NCBI RefSeq assembly: GCF_014356525.2
Contig: NC_052508.1
Span: forward strand, 60,577,800 to 60,641,799
From: Nilaparvata lugens
Taxonomy: Eukaryota; Arthropoda; Insecta; Hemiptera; Delphacidae
DNA: 64,000 nucleotides
Direction: 5' to 3'
Part shown: piece by piece, positions 34,801-46,772 of the stretch
Layout of the letters: every line of letters begins with the position of its first letter
Position numbering within the stretch: position 1 is the first letter of the stretch
Notes under the pieces: generated by a model
What the model was told of the DNA's origin: nothing
Database searches by the model: none
What the model saw: the letters and a program-made list of their open reading frames with translations, nothing else
Made by a program: the position numbers and the translations under genes

Positions 34801-34930
34801 GTAAATAATACTAAGAAATATTAATACTAATAATTTGAAAGTGAGGAGGAGCACTACAAAGTATGACATTTTTTATTAGTAACATCACTGGTGTTGTATT
34901 GCTCCCACATGATGAAAGTTTGAAATGTAT
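31876..34930. other. Stretch without recognisable genes
   Basis: Between block B and the first Calx exon. The 32500-33400 part has short purine runs and ctcgaaaacgg-like text typical of old dispersed repeats, but no boundary could be fixed. No gene. Confidence 0.4.
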
Positions 34931-35070
34931 CTCACCATACACCAACATAGTTTACTTAGGTCCCATTTATAGGACACTTATTAAAGGTGCATTTTGGTGG
35001 ATTAAATCAGCTAGTGACTGAAACTCAAAATGAACCACAATATAAAGTACGAGATTTGATATGGATTTAA

Positions 35071-35265
35071 TCACTACCTCCGTAAACAAAGCCATAGTGC
35101 ATTCTGGTGACGTCAGCACAGGTAGGGCTCCTACACCAAAAAAAATTTGTTGATTTCAGCTGATCTATATCAGCTAGTGTTTTTATTGGTGTAGGAGCCC
35201 TACCTGGGCTGACGTTGCCATCAACTACCTGTCATTCGATACGGCTTGGTTTACGGAGGTAGTGA
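35071..35265. mobile_element. Foldback MITE with tttaa target duplication
   Basis: The ends tcactacctccgtaaac pair with gtttacggaggtagtga; the inner arms ggtagggctcctacaccaa also pair. TTTAA flanks both sides (35066-35070 and 35266-35270). It lies just upstream (in gene sense, downstream) of the first recognised Calx exon. Confidence 0.85.
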
Positions 35266-35389
35266 TTTAATCCGGTAGAAAATGGAATTTAGTTGAAACT
35301 GACACTGTGGAAACGGCACTTAGTATCCTAGTAGAAACCGATCCTTAGACTTTTATATCGATTTTCGAACAGGAAAACATTTCACCAAC

Positions 35390-35635
35390 CTTCTTGCTTT
35401 TGGCCAGATAGACCTTCTTTGTTTTGCTGGTTATGGTTTCAATGGCCGACATGAATATGTCAGTGACAATGGCAATGCCCAAGAAGAAGTAGAGCAGTAG
35501 GAGCAGATAGAGGGTGCGCCTGAAGGACAGACTCCACTCTCGCTCGTCGACCAGAGGCAGGATGAGACCGGCCGGGCAGATGTCCGGGGGACCCCATCGG
35601 TACGTCGACACTGAACTGCTGTTGCCGTGGGTCAT
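35390..35635 (-). CDS. Calx: Na+/Ca2+ exchanger (NCX/Calx), exon with first transmembrane segment
   Basis: This exon encodes 82 residues in one open frame: a short polar lead, the extracellular stretch DICPAGLILPL, a hydrophobic helix at about residues 41-57 and the motif FMSAIETITS. NCX proteins have the same order (CKEGVxLP, then helix, then FMSSIEVITS). The family exchanges about three Na+ for one Ca2+ across the plasma membrane. On the minus strand an acceptor (tttgtttgtgtcag) lies directly before ATGACCCAC, and the donor is AAG|gttggt, so the exon ends in phase 0. That phase matches both copies of the next exon. Because the ATG coincides with the acceptor edge, the true start and any signal peptide may lie in an upstream exon (higher coordinates) that I could not identify. 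The exon is clearly GC-richer than its surroundings. Function rests on family similarity. Confidence 0.9.
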
Positions 35636-35749
35636 CTGACACAAACAAATAACAAAATTACAAATTAAATCGAATTGAGACATAATTTATGAGAAGTTGT
35701 GCTATGTTAAATGATTGAAGAATGAATAATTATTATGATAAAGCTCTTA

Positions 35750-36196
35750 TGGCCGGTTGCACAAAAGCCGGTGCAATTTTAATCATTAAATCATTATTGA
35801 ATGCAATGAGAACCAATCAGAAAAGGCGTTTTTGAAAAGAAGGTTTCTCTGATTCGGTTGCAGAAAAGCCTGTTAAATTTTTATCATTATTGAATGAAAT
35901 GAGAACCAATCAGAAAAGGCATTTTTGAAAAGAAGGTTCCACTGATTCGGTTGCACAAAAGCCTGTTAAATTTTAATCGTGATTAAATACAACGAGAACC
36001 AATCGGAAAAGGCGTTTTTGAAAAGAAGGTTTCTCTGATTCGGTTGCACAAAAGCCTGTTAAATTTTAATCGTGATTAAATTCAACGAGAACCAATCAGA
36101 AAAGGCGTTTTTGAAAAGAAGGCTTCTCTGATTCAATGCATTCTCGTGGCATTCAATCATGATTAAAATCCAACAGCCTTTAGTGCAACCGGGCCA
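35750..36196. mobile_element. TA-flanked MITE with four internal about 94-bp units
   Basis: Ends tggccggttgcacaaaagcc and tttagtgcaaccgggcca are inverted; TA flanks (35748-35749 and 36197-36198). Inside, a block with gagaaccaatcagaaaaggc and gtttttgaaaagaagg is repeated about four times. Related pieces occur at 36505-36650 and at about 16471-16515, the latter truncating a Harbinger gene. Confidence 0.82.
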
Positions 36197-36504
36197 TATA
36201 GTGAGATTTTCGTTACAAAATCATTACTAACAGTTTCTCCTATTTATTTATTGTCCATTTCAATGTCACGGGTGGCACAGTCCATCACACTGACAATCGT
36301 CATACAAACAACAATACAATAGCCTAAATACATCACCTTCTAATATCGGGGGACCGAGCTTTGCTCAGAGTGAAAAAGCATGGAAAAATTATTACGAAAG
36401 AAGAAATTATAATATATAATTTATAGTTCATACAGAAATATTCTATCTAATCACAGTGAATTGAGATCAATTCCCAGAGCAATGCAAAAATTTCTCTCAC
36501 AAAG

Positions 36505-36650
36505 GCCTTGTGCACTTAAATTTTAATCCTGATTAATTTCACGTGCACCAAATCAGAGAAGACCATTTCAAAAAAGATCGCTTCTCTGATTGGTTCTAAT
36601 GGTATTAATCAGGAGTAAAATTTAACCGGCTTTTGTGTAACCGGCACTAA
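36505..36650. mobile_element. Short MITE of the TTGCACAA family
   Basis: Left end ttgtgcacttaaattttaat and right end taaaatttaaccggctttt are inverted, and the central arms agagaag / cttctct pair. It has the same ends as 35750-36196 without the internal expansion. Confidence 0.7.
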
Positions 36651-37339
36651 GTACCTGATTGAATGATTACAAAAATTCAACAGCTGAGTCATAATTTTAT
36701 CTGTCCCACACACATGCACTCGCTCACTCACTTCAATCATTAACAGACGACGAAATTACGAAATTATCATCTGTTTTTCCAAGGATGAATAATTATTATC
36801 CTTTTCATGTCTTTCAGCGAGTTTTCCCAGGGATGAAACCTAGTGCAATAGAATTTTTATATCATAAACCTACTACGTTCCAAATTTTGTGAAAATCGTT
36901 AGAGCCGTTTTCGAGATCCGTTGGACATACATAACCACATAACCAGATATAAATATATATATACAGAAATTGCTCGCTTAATATAATAAATAGGATAGTA
37001 CATATCTGTGATTCAAGTTATCCCGTTAAGTGATATATGATCTATACATCTATAGTGAGTTCCACGTTATAATGGCATTGGAGAAAGATAGAAGAACAGC
37101 GTTACCGATTATCTGCCTTGCTACTGCATTATATTATAAAAGATAGCGTTAGATAGCGATAGAAGATAACCGGAATATCTGAAGTAGTATCAAATTTCCT
37201 TTATTGTTTCTATTTTTTACCAACAGTTTGAAGTAAATTTCACTGAAGTGGAAGACGAAGAGGAAATGGAAAGAAGCATTATGCTTATCAAGTAGAATAC
37301 AATTTAAGAAAATCCATGAAAAAGTTTAACACCAACTAG

Positions 37340-37592
37340 AACGGGTCATTTCAGAAACAACATAAGTCATTTTTTGGTCAAAATTGGTTTAATGCAGAAT
37401 CTTATTCTTTGAAGGTAAATACAAAGTACTCCTGAGAAACCACTTAGTCAGGCTTCTCGATATGGGTTAGATTACAAGCCTGACTTATGTGGTTTCTCAG
37501 GAGAACTTTGTATTTACCTTCAAAGAATAAGATTCTGCATTAAACCAATTTTGACCAAAAAATGACTTATGTTGTTTCTGAAATGACCCGTT
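37340..37592. mobile_element. Foldback MITE, about 105-bp arms
   Basis: Ends aacgggtcatttcagaaaca and its complement are followed by arms that pair through gcagaatcttattctttgaa and ggagaa...tttctcagga. Hardly any mismatch in the arms suggests a young insertion. Target duplication unclear. Confidence 0.82.
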
Positions 37593-37968
37593 ATAAATGT
37601 ACTTTGACTATGAGATGACCAACTAACAACTAATTATGAGATGAGCAAATGATATAAATGCTCCATGCATTTCACCAAGCAAGCATTTATGCAAGTCTAG
37701 TGTGATAACCGATCGAACTTTTAAAAATGAAAACCATATCGCATTAATTGAAACTGAGTCACTCCGCTCGACAATAAAAATAAGTGAGGTTCATGAATAT
37801 GACCCTAGATAATTTAACGATTCTCCAGTTCCACGATATAATCATCACAGATTGGACTCCTACGATTAGCACACTAAACAATGAGCAAATGAGCAATTCC
37901 CACGCACCCTGATTTATTATCTTGATATCTTTATCTACAGATGGTATCAAAATAGGTGACCACTATAT

Positions 37969-38067
37969 TATAGTGAGTTTCACTTTTAAAGTGTGGGCAT
38001 TCCTTATGAATAACACCAACGCTTCCCATTCAAACAATGCTGACAGTTTGAAGTGAGTTCCACTATA
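37969..38067. mobile_element. About 100-bp MITE with CTATAGTGAGATTCAC ends
   Basis: Inverted ends tatagtgagtttcact and agtgagttccactata, with the inner arms gcattcctta and caatgctgacagtttgaag. Other copies of this very small family: 31795-31875, 42979-43078, 48206-48290, 48338-48417, 56707-56760 (partial) and 57058-57147. Confidence 0.8.
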
Positions 38068-38276
38068 GCTGCCTCAATACAATCTGCAAAGTTCAAAGGT
38101 CACCCAGCCAACACGCAAGGGAAGGATTTATACATCCTACTAAAGCTACTATATATGCCGGTATCCCACTGACCCAGATCTAGACCTATCTATCAAGTCG
38201 TAAATGAGAATAATGATAAGAATGTACAGTCCACTGGTTCACACTATCGAGCATGACATCATGACATATTGTGTGG

Positions 38277-39000
38277 GGAAGGAAGAGGAGGTGGCGGGTA
38301 GGAAGAGGAGGAAAAGGAGGAGGAAGAGGTGATTGTAGTTGGGAAGATGGATGAGGAGGAGAAGGAGGTGATGGAGAAGGAGGTGTAGGAAGAGTAGGAG
38401 GATGAGGAGGTGAAAAATGTGGTGGAGGAAGAGGTGGTGAGAAAGGAGGAGTAGGGAGAAGAAGTTGAAGGAAGAGGAAGGAAGACAGGGAATGATGAGA
38501 GAGAGAGAGATATATAACAAGGAACAGATAAAGAAGAAGGGTATATAACACGAAGAAGAGTGATGGAGGATTAAGAAGTGGTGGAAAGAGGGTAAGAGGA
38601 GGAGGATGAGGAGGTGGGAAATGTGGTGGAGGAAGAGGTGAAAGGAGGAGTAGGGAGAAGAAGTTGAAGGAAGAGGAAGGAAGACAGGGAATGATGAGAG
38701 AGAGAGATATATATATATAACAAGGAACAGATAAAGAAGAAGGGGTATATAACACGAAGAAGAGTGATGGAGGATTAAGAAGTGGTGAAAAGAGGGTAAG
38801 AGGAGGATGAGGATGAGGAGGTGGGAAATGTGGTGGAGGAAGAGGTGAAAGGAGGAGTAGGGAGAAGAAGTTGAAGGAAGAGGAAGAGAAGATAGGGAAT
38901 GATGAGAAAGAGAGAGATATAACAAGGAACAGATAAAGAAGAAGGGTATATAACACGAAGAAGAGTGATGGAGGATTAAGAAGTGGTGGAAAGAGGGTAA
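38277..39000. repeat. Purine-rich tract with about 200-bp tandem units
   Basis: The plus strand is almost pure A/G. A block starting aagaagagtgatggaggatt recurs at about 38553, 38757 and 38957 (spacing about 200-204 bp), each followed by aggaggaggatgaggaggtg-like sequence and a short TATATA break. The open frames on the minus strand encode Pro/Leu/Ser runs and are not genes. Confidence 0.92.
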
Positions 39001-39227
39001 GTAGATAGATAGATAGATTTTATTATTCATATTGTTACTATTCTTGTCGCCTATGATAACATGGTTACAATAATATTTATAGTATTACAGATCATTTTAA
39101 CTGTTTCATGATATGGTTTCATTACATTCTCATAACATGATCTCATGATAATGTGTGACATTGTAATACTACATGATCATATAATAATTCATAATGATAT
39201 AGTGAAATAAAAAAGTATAAGTATATT

Positions 39228-39833
39228 AGCTGGCCCGGCGAACTTCGTACCTCCAAATAGTTTAACGCATCTCATGACAAACTTTAGCTAATGCACACCT
39301 GAGGAGGGGCGATGCGGCATTTTATTTATATAATTTTCCAACTGCAAATTAAATAATTTACTAAAAAAATCAATTAATTCTGAACACCGAAGACAACACA
39401 ATTATTCGAAACAAAGCAAAATCTTTAGAGCATGTAAGTTCTTTAACCTGAAGCCGCACTGCTGGATGGTTACACACAGATCAGTCATTTTGTTTTTAGT
39501 CGATGCGTTTAGAATAAAATACATGGGCGGTTATGGAGCAGCACACACTCTTGTCTACTATCTACCGGCGGCTGTTGTATGACGCAATGATTATAACAGC
39601 TGATTTTTATTTCTGTGTGCGGCTAACTCACAAATCTTCTCCCATTAGGATTACATGTAAACTTTGAAGGACCGTAGGAAAGAGTCCTGAAGTCGGATTA
39701 TAAATTTGATAGACCATAAACCTGGCTCTAAACATAACGAACACAACAAAAAAAATAAAATTCGGTGCACACATAAAAAAGTTATTGAGTGTCAAAATTT
39801 GAGGCTCGATTTTTATTTATATAGATATAGTAA
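39228..39833 (+). mobile_element. Non-LTR retroelement-like repeat (gcccggcgaacttcgtacc family)
   Basis: It begins tagctggcccggcgaacttc and ends tttttatttatatagat. A start of this kind with an A/T-rich end is common among dispersed insect non-LTR elements and their short derivatives. No coding capacity. A similar segment type, with a ttcaagttaatcagtccagt block, occurs at about 56300-56530. Confidence 0.55.
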
Positions 39834-40014
39834 AATAATATAATCAACAATACAGTATCAACAAGACGCCATTAGGTATTATGATTTACAGGTATCAGAA
39901 GGTGTCAATCAAACGCTCCAATCCCCCAGCAAAACGAGCAAAAATTATTGTTACTGTACACATACGCCAATAAAACAATTATTCACAGTAAGTAGGAGAG
40001 GGAATAGAATATAA

Positions 40015-40240
40015 TATATTGAGAGATGGGAGAAGTTGAAGGAGAATCCAAGAAGAATAGAAAAATAAGAGAACAGAGAGGATGTAAACAATGGTAATAA
40101 GATAAATGAAGTGATTAACAAGGAGAAAAGAAGAAAAAGAGAGGATGAAAGACAAGTGGGAATGTGTGGGAGAAAGGGAGGGAGGAAGGTGAAGAAGGAG
40201 GTATGAGAAACGTTCGAGTGGTGGAGGAGAAGGTCAAGGA
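40015..40240. repeat. Purine-rich stretch
   Basis: Plus strand dominated by gagaggatgaaag- and gggagaaagggagggaggaa-like sequence. Shorter and less regular than 38277-39000. No gene. Confidence 0.7.
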
Positions 40241-43116
40241 GATGAGTTTATGATGAATGTTAGGCGTATGTGATAAAATTTGAAAAAGCAAAGAATTCAT
40301 GGATCTTTATAAAAAATAATCATATCATTGGACAGAAATATCTTCACTATTTTCAATTATTCATGAACTATGTTTCAATTGAAAATTATTATTTACTTGA
40401 TAGAAATCAGACTTTGGATAAACTATAGTATCATCGTTGGGCAAGAATTTCTTCACCATTTACAATAATCCATGAATTATTTCTTTCTAATTTTAAATTG
40501 ATTAATTCACTCTATTTTCACGGTGAAATCTCAAACTCTATCACTGACTACGTATTTGCAGACGCAGACATTCATAAAATAAGTTTCATAGACTCATCAT
40601 AATCCATCACAGTTTCATAATAATCTTATCATTGCAATCACTCATGGAACAGGAAAGAGAAACGCTGTTAATTTACTCTGTGTTCATGGCCTCAAAATAA
40701 TATTATGAGGAGATTATAAAGAAGTTCTCATCTTCTTTCCAGTTTCAATGTTTTTCCAATATTACTCAATTTTGTTTTCTCCTCTCAAAAACCCATCAAT
40801 TCTTCGCATTCTTTCACTTGAACACAAAAAAATCTAATAACAGATCTCAGAAAATAGCTTTGAAATAAGGCTATCGAGCACGTATTTCACAATAGGCCTT
40901 AGTACCTGAAAAGGCAATTTCCACTACAAGTATTGCAGGCCAGAGTCAGATGCTAGATAACTTTCTCTCGGCACATTTACTTTGCTTTCCCGGCGTTATG
41001 CTCCACATCTCTAGCTCTATCATTCTCTATCTTCTACTCATTTCTTTTTATAGAAGACAAGAGTAGATTCTTCTCAGTGACAGCGAGAAAAATTTCCAAT
41101 TTTTGTCAGAAACGAGTAAAAAAAATTCACTTAGCAGGTTGAAATCGTGATCTATTTTTGGCTTACTATAATTGACCGAACGTAGTGAGGTCTGTTTTAA
41201 CTCGGATTTTCTTTTGTTTGTATGAATGTATGTATGTAACGCAATTAGGGACAAACGCGTTGATAGAATTCGATGAGATTTGGCAGGAATATTCCTTTTT
41301 CAACTGCGCGACGATGTATACACAAGGTTTTTTGAAATTTTGCATTTTAAGGATAATATGAAAAGAAAAGGAATTCCTCCATACCCCGATATCACTATAT
41401 ATCATCTACTCTGAAGATAGGATTAATCAGACTATAGAATTATTCATAGCCAATCAGCTGACAGTTTCAAGTTTAAAGAGGTCTTTAAGGTCTTTGGTTT
41501 CAATATTTAGTTTTGCAGTCATGGTATTATTATGGGTGCTGATGGGCATAATTTATATCAATATTCTAACATTTGAAGAAATTAATTTAATAGGAGATTA
41601 AAAATAATCAAATTAACTAAATAATAATGCTGAAGAAATTATAATATTTATTTATTGTAAAAATTAATTTTCATCAGATGGAAAGATTATCACGGAACTG
41701 GATGAATTATAGCATATGGAATACAAATTCAAACGTGAACTGAGTTTGTTAACATTTCAAACAGGTGACATTCAGATGCTTGTGGATGAGAAAACTGCGT
41801 GAGGTCTACTGTTCACAGAACTACTAGTATTATAATGGAAATGGGAAAAATATCTATTAGGCGGAGTTAAGATGTGTTTAATCACATAGAATGTGCAGGA
41901 AGTGTTGTCAGTGTATGGATTCTTTATTATGAATTTTTCTAGAACAGGCTTCACAACAATATTATTGTAAACGATGATTTTGTTCATGAAAATGAATACA
42001 GTGCATACAATTGAAACCTTTTTTCGATACCTAGAGTATGCATAGCGTTACAAGCAGTTTTGAGACGCAATTAAATTTGATGATGCATTTATCTACTTTC
42101 AACCTTGAGGTACCTAGTCAATGTTATAACATTGAAAATTAATTCAGCCTTTCATATCAATTACAGTATATTCAATAGTTTAAATCGCTTATCTCCAAGT
42201 AATTTAACTCGATTTCCATTAAAATCCTTCTTCTCTTTTAACTCCGCTTCAATTCACTCAAATTATGTTCACTCTTCTCTTCCATTCACCTAATTCCTCC
42301 AGTTCTGCCATTCTTCTTCGATTTCCTTCTACTCTTTAATGTTTGTTTTCATTTATTCTTCTTGTTTTTCTCTCTTCTCAACAATTTTATCTTGAGACAT
42401 ATGGGTAAATGAGACTGAATAAAAATTCACGAGAGACATATAAAATAACGTGTCTGTACATGAACAACAGACAGTCTGTGTGATAACTTCAAAAATCCCC
42501 CCAAGAAAGCAAATTATCAGTTAGCTGGATGATAAGTCACTAATTTTTGTATTATTCACTTTCAATGTTATCCTATTATATCCTCAAAAAGGACGAAGGA
42601 GTAAGTCAATTTCGTTTGCCAACGAACTCGATATGTGTAATATGATTCAAAGAGTAGTGTTGAAAATTTGAAGTAATCGTCGAACATGCATACAAATCCA
42701 CAAATGGACGACTCGAGACTCTAGTCATTAGTAGGAACTCCCTACGCTCTTCCAATCAATATTATTTTTTGGTGAATGTATTTGAAATATAATATTGATC
42801 ATTATCAACAATATTAACATTAGATCAGATTTACCGGGATGATTTGAATCACATTTTATCGACTAAATAAGGCGGTGTAAGTGTCAACAATGCCTTCCTA
42901 TCATTTCCGCAGACTTTAAAACACGAATCTCACCTTCACTCCTACAAATGACTAATGAGAAATAGCAGGTTGGTCATTTACAGTGAAATTCACGTCAATC
43001 TGTCGGCATAGGTTGAATGGGAAAGAGTTGGTACCATTAGTAAAGAATGCTGACAGTTTAAATTAAATCTTGACTGTAATGATGTATAATATGAAGCCAA
43101 GGTAGAGGCCACAAAA

Positions 43117-44330
43117 TCTCTTTTTCACTTCTTCCTGTTTCCTCCTCTTTTTATTTTTCGTTCCTCCTTTTTATTCTCATCAAACATCTGTACACTCCAC
43201 CTCATCACCTCTCCTTCTTCTCCTTCTTCGCCCTTTTCAAAAACTTCTTCTTCTCTCCTTACTCTTCTTCTCCTCCTTCTTTTTCTTCTTCTTCTCCTTC
43301 TCCTCCTTTTTTTTCTTCTTCTTCTCTTCCTTCTTCGCCTTTTTCAAAAACTTCTTTTCCTCCTTCTTTTTCTTCTTCTTCTTCGCCTTTTTCAAAAACT
43401 TCTTCTCCTCACCTTCTTCTTCTTCTTCATCTTCGTATTCGACTTATGCTTCTTCTTCGTCTTCTTTGCCTTCCTCTGCATCTCTTCTTCACCACCTCTT
43501 CTTCTTCTTCTTCTCTTCTTCTTCTTCTCCACCACCACTTTCAACCTTCTCCTCTTCATAATCTCTTCACCTCCTATTACTCTTCTTCTTCTATTTCTTC
43601 TTCATCACCTTCTGCTTGTTCTTCTTCTATAGCTTCATCTTCATATTAGTCTTCTTCGTCTTCTTCGCCTTCTTCTTCATCTCCTCTTCACCACTCTCTT
43701 CTTTCTCTCACCGTTTTCAAAATTTTCCTCTTTATCATCTCTTCACCTCCTCTTACTCTTCTTCTTCTTCTTCATTCCCCTCTGTTTGTTGCTGTTCTTC
43801 TTCTTCTCCATCACCTTCTGCTTGGTCTTCTTCTTATTCGTTTTCTACTTCTTCTTCGTCTATCTTCTTTATCTTCATATTCGTCTTCTTCTTCATTTCC
43901 TCTTCACCACCCCTTCTTCTACTCCTTCACCATTTTCAACCGTCTTTCTACTCTCAATCACCTCTTCACCTTTTCTTCTTCTTCTTCTTCTTATTCGTTT
44001 TCTACTTCATCTTCTTTGTATTCATCATCATCTTCTTCTTCTTCTTCTTCGTCTATCTTCTACATCTTCGTACTCGTCTTTTCGCCTTGTTCTTTATCTC
44101 CTCCTCACCCCCCCCACCCTTCTTTTGCTTCTTCAACATTTTCAACGTTCTTCTACTCTTAATCACCTCTTCACCTCCACCTCAACTTCCTCTTCTTCTC
44201 TTTCTTCGTCTTCTTCTTCTTCATCTCCTTCTGCTTGTTTTTCTCCTTCTTCTTCACATTTTTCAACCTTCTTCTTCTTCCCCCACAACAATCTCCTCCT
44301 CCTCCTCCACTGCCATCTCAATCATCACCT
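43117..44330. repeat. Pyrimidine-rich (CTT/CTC) tract, about 1.2 kb
   Basis: The plus strand is almost pure C/T, mostly cttcttcttctcc-type repeats, with internal higher-order repeats (ctttttcaaaaacttcttct recurs near 43230, 43340 and 43390). It is of opposite strand polarity to the tract at 38277-39000. Open frames here are simple Ser/Phe/Leu runs. Confidence 0.92.
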
Positions 44331-44539
44331 TCAATGTCTGCTTAGTTTTGCTAGCATCAGTACTACGGATGCCATAAATTGCAAATTACTACACCACACA
44401 CCGTTCGGCTATTTCGGTCATCACCTGTCTGCTATTAATCAGACACTCCTGTCCAGAGTCCAGTCCACGTTTTTACCTAAAAACGTGAATGCGTGCTGCT
44501 TGCTCTTGAAATTGATTACGCATTGCTAGTGGATATTAG

Positions 44540-44814
44540 CATAGAGAAATAATATCTTGAGTAGATATCCCATGGTATAGGGCGTTTATGTAGCAACTTT
44601 TACTGTTATCTCAATCCGATAGTTCACGTATTTCTTTCCCAAAAGGGTGTGTGACACTGGTAGTCTCTCATATAGTGTCGTTCATACACTCTCACCCCAA
44701 CAAAACAGTAAAAATCTACAATAATCGATAGTAATCGACTTGAGATAACAGTAAAAGTTGCGACATAAACGCCCTATACCATGGGATATCTACTTACGCT
44801 ATTGTTTCTCTATG
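44540..44814. mobile_element. Foldback MITE, about 80-bp arms
   Basis: Arms catagagaaa, gatatcccatggtatagggc and tttactgttatctcaa pair with their complements on the right. The loop is not complementary. No target duplication could be fixed. Confidence 0.78.
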
Positions 44815-44950
44815 ATAGTAACAGCGACTACGCTGTAGTCAGGTCCACGATAAACTGGTAGTGAAGAAAGATAGGAAAACAGCGAAAATTAAATCTTTGA
44901 TAGGAGTTGGTCGAACATTAACATAAACATATATTATATATTATAATATC

Positions 44951-45129
44951 TATAAATTAAAACAGGAGACACAAGACATAAATAGATTGAAAACACTTCA
45001 AAACTTACATTAGAAACGGAACTCAGGAAGGGAAGGGAACTGAGCAGTTCTCGAAAATTTCCGTTTCTAATGTAAGTTTTTAAGTGTTTTCAATCCATTT
45101 ATGTCTTGTGTCTCCTGTTTTAATTTATA
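44951..45129. mobile_element. Foldback MITE, 'cagga' family copy 2
   Basis: Same arms as 892-1068 (taaaacaggagacacaagac), with a different loop. It is followed by ttacaaactttaaagtgtct and tctgttatgtgcta, as in copy 1. Confidence 0.8.
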
Positions 45130-45435
45130 TATTACAAACTTTAAAGTGTCTTCTGTTATGTGCTATAATATCTATAAACATATATTATAATTATCTGAGG
45201 TCAGCATCTTACTTTGCCTTCTTCCAAAGTATTGCTATACCTACTAATGTGGGGTAACATTTGGACTGTATTGGAACCGTTTTGGGCGTAAACCTGTGGT
45301 ACTTTTCTGTAAGTTGTATAACTCTGAATGATTAAATTAATAAAATGATGAATAAATAGTTTTTATGCTGAAATAATTTTATTGTTACAAAAAAGGGTGG
45401 TAAGGGTGTTAACGGGTAGGTATGTTGAAAGCAAA

Positions 45436-45506
45436 GCAGTTTTGGTCGAATGCCTGTTGTTTACACCTGAATTGTATCTATTATCCATGAATAAATAAAT
45501 AAATAA
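45436..45506 (+). mobile_element. LINE 3' tail, same family
   Basis: gcagttttggtcgaatgcct, then ttatccatgaataaataaat. A more diverged relative lies just upstream at 45278-45358, so two tails sit side by side. Confidence 0.65.
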
Positions 45507-45546
45507 TATTATGACTGTGTAATGGGGCCCGTAATGCTCTTGTTTA

Positions 45547-45767
45547 CTATAGTGAGGTCCACGTTATAATGACAGTATTTGATCAACTTTGGTTTTGCTA
45601 TCCTTGTCTATCATTCGACATAGCCGGTGGTACTATTCTTTTCTAGGTCCACACCGATGCCAATTATGTTTTTGACAGTGTAGAAATATAATTAATTAAT
45701 GCAGAGAATCGGCATCGCTATTCTTCTATCTTTATCCACTGCCATTATAACGTGGACCTCACTATAG
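45547..45767. mobile_element. MITE with CTATAGTGAGGTCC ends, complete copy
   Basis: Both ends read ctatagtgaggtccacgtta in inverted orientation, with atggcagt-like sequence inside, 221 bp in all. Related copies occur at 16887-17165, 37056-37090 (left end only), 52893-53016, and split around the hAT element at 45850-47066. Confidence 0.85.
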
Positions 45768-45894
45768 CATAACTATTTAACATTTATTATATTTTCCGTT
45801 TTCAATCATTTTATGATAATGTGTTTTTGTTTTTGTTGTATAAATAAATAAACAGTGTTTTTGATTCTCTGCTTTGCCACTGAGTTGTATAGAA

Positions 45895-46772
45895 CAGCGT
45901 TTCCCAAACTGTGGTACGCGTACCACTGGTGGTATGCGGGAACGTTGCTGGTGGTACGCGAGTGAAGTTCGAAAATTGGTATACTCTACTAGTAGCTACT
46001 AGTAGCAAACTTGAGCATTTACTTCCCAGAAAACTATAAAGAACATTTGTGGATGAAAACCCCGTTTAGTGACATTAAGAAAATGACAATCCCAGAGAAT
46101 CTCTCATTAGCCGAAGAAGATCAACTGTTCGACTTAAATTGTGACTCAGATTTGAAGGAAGTTTTTGATAAAGCTACCCTGATTGACTTTTGGATTCAAC
46201 GACGCCAAGACTACGGTGAAATCGCCAACCGAGCAGTCAAGTTTCTACTCCCATTTTCAAAATCCTACTTATGTGAAGCTTCGTTTTCTTCTCTTTGTTA
46301 CCTTAAAAACATACACAGAAATAGGCTGGCTTGTGTTGAAAATGACTTGCGTTTGAAGCTAAGCCCAATAAAACCAGACATTGCAACTTTAAGCAAATCG
46401 CTACAAGCTCATCCTTCTCATTAACTTGTGTGTACTTATGTTAGAATTTTTTGTATTGTTTTACAAATACAGTTTTGTTCTACACCTTAAAGTTTATTTA
46501 TATTCTTTCATCCTAATTTTTATTTCAAAATAAGCATTGGTTATAACTATGAAAAGTTTAATTTTAACTAATTTATTTACAACTAACTGCAAAGAACTAA
46601 ATAAACATTGTTTTAAAGTAAAGTACTTAAAAGGCTAAATGTTATTTTTTAATTGTTATTTACAAACTTTACTATGCAATGGAATGATGATTAATCATTT
46701 TTATACTGGTGGTACATGAAAGGAGGACTTCATATTAGGTGGTACGCCATCAAAAAAGTTTGGGAACCGCTG
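45895..46772 (+). mobile_element. Internally deleted hAT transposon with perfect 8-bp target duplication
   Basis: The ends cagcgtttcccaaactgtgg and tttgggaaccgctg are inverted repeats of hAT type, flanked on both sides by gtatagaa (45887-45894 and 46773-46780). Sub-terminal copies of ggtggtacgcg occur near both ends, as expected for transposase-binding sites. At 878 bp it retains only the 3' part of a transposase. Removing it joins attctctgctttgccactga, then gttgtatagaaaatacagct, which restores a MITE of the CTATAGTGAGGTCC family, so the element is nested. Confidence 0.92.
46011..46424 (+). pseudogene. hAT transposase C-terminal fragment (dimerisation domain)
   Basis: The open frame of 137 codons has no ATG at its start (TTG is the first codon after a stop). 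It ends in the hAT dimerisation signature: VKFLLPFSKSYLCEASFSSL, then CYLKNIHRNRLACVENDLRL, then KLSPIKPDI. This matches the ZBED/SCAND3-like branch of hAT transposases. The BED zinc finger and catalytic region are missing; the fragment begins only 116 bp from the left terminal repeat. The frame is open to its stop, which either reflects youth or retention. A separate dimerisation module could in principle interfere with full transposases, but no expression evidence is visible. Confidence 0.85.

Noticed and set aside
38186..39030. Two long Pro/Leu/Ser-rich minus-strand frames
   Set aside because: Arise from the purine-rich tandem tract; two frames open over the same bases with near-identical simple composition.
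43446..44529. Long Ser/Phe/Leu frames of about 250 codons
   Set aside because: Arise from the CTT/CTC tract; overlapping frames all open, no signal peptide or domain pattern.
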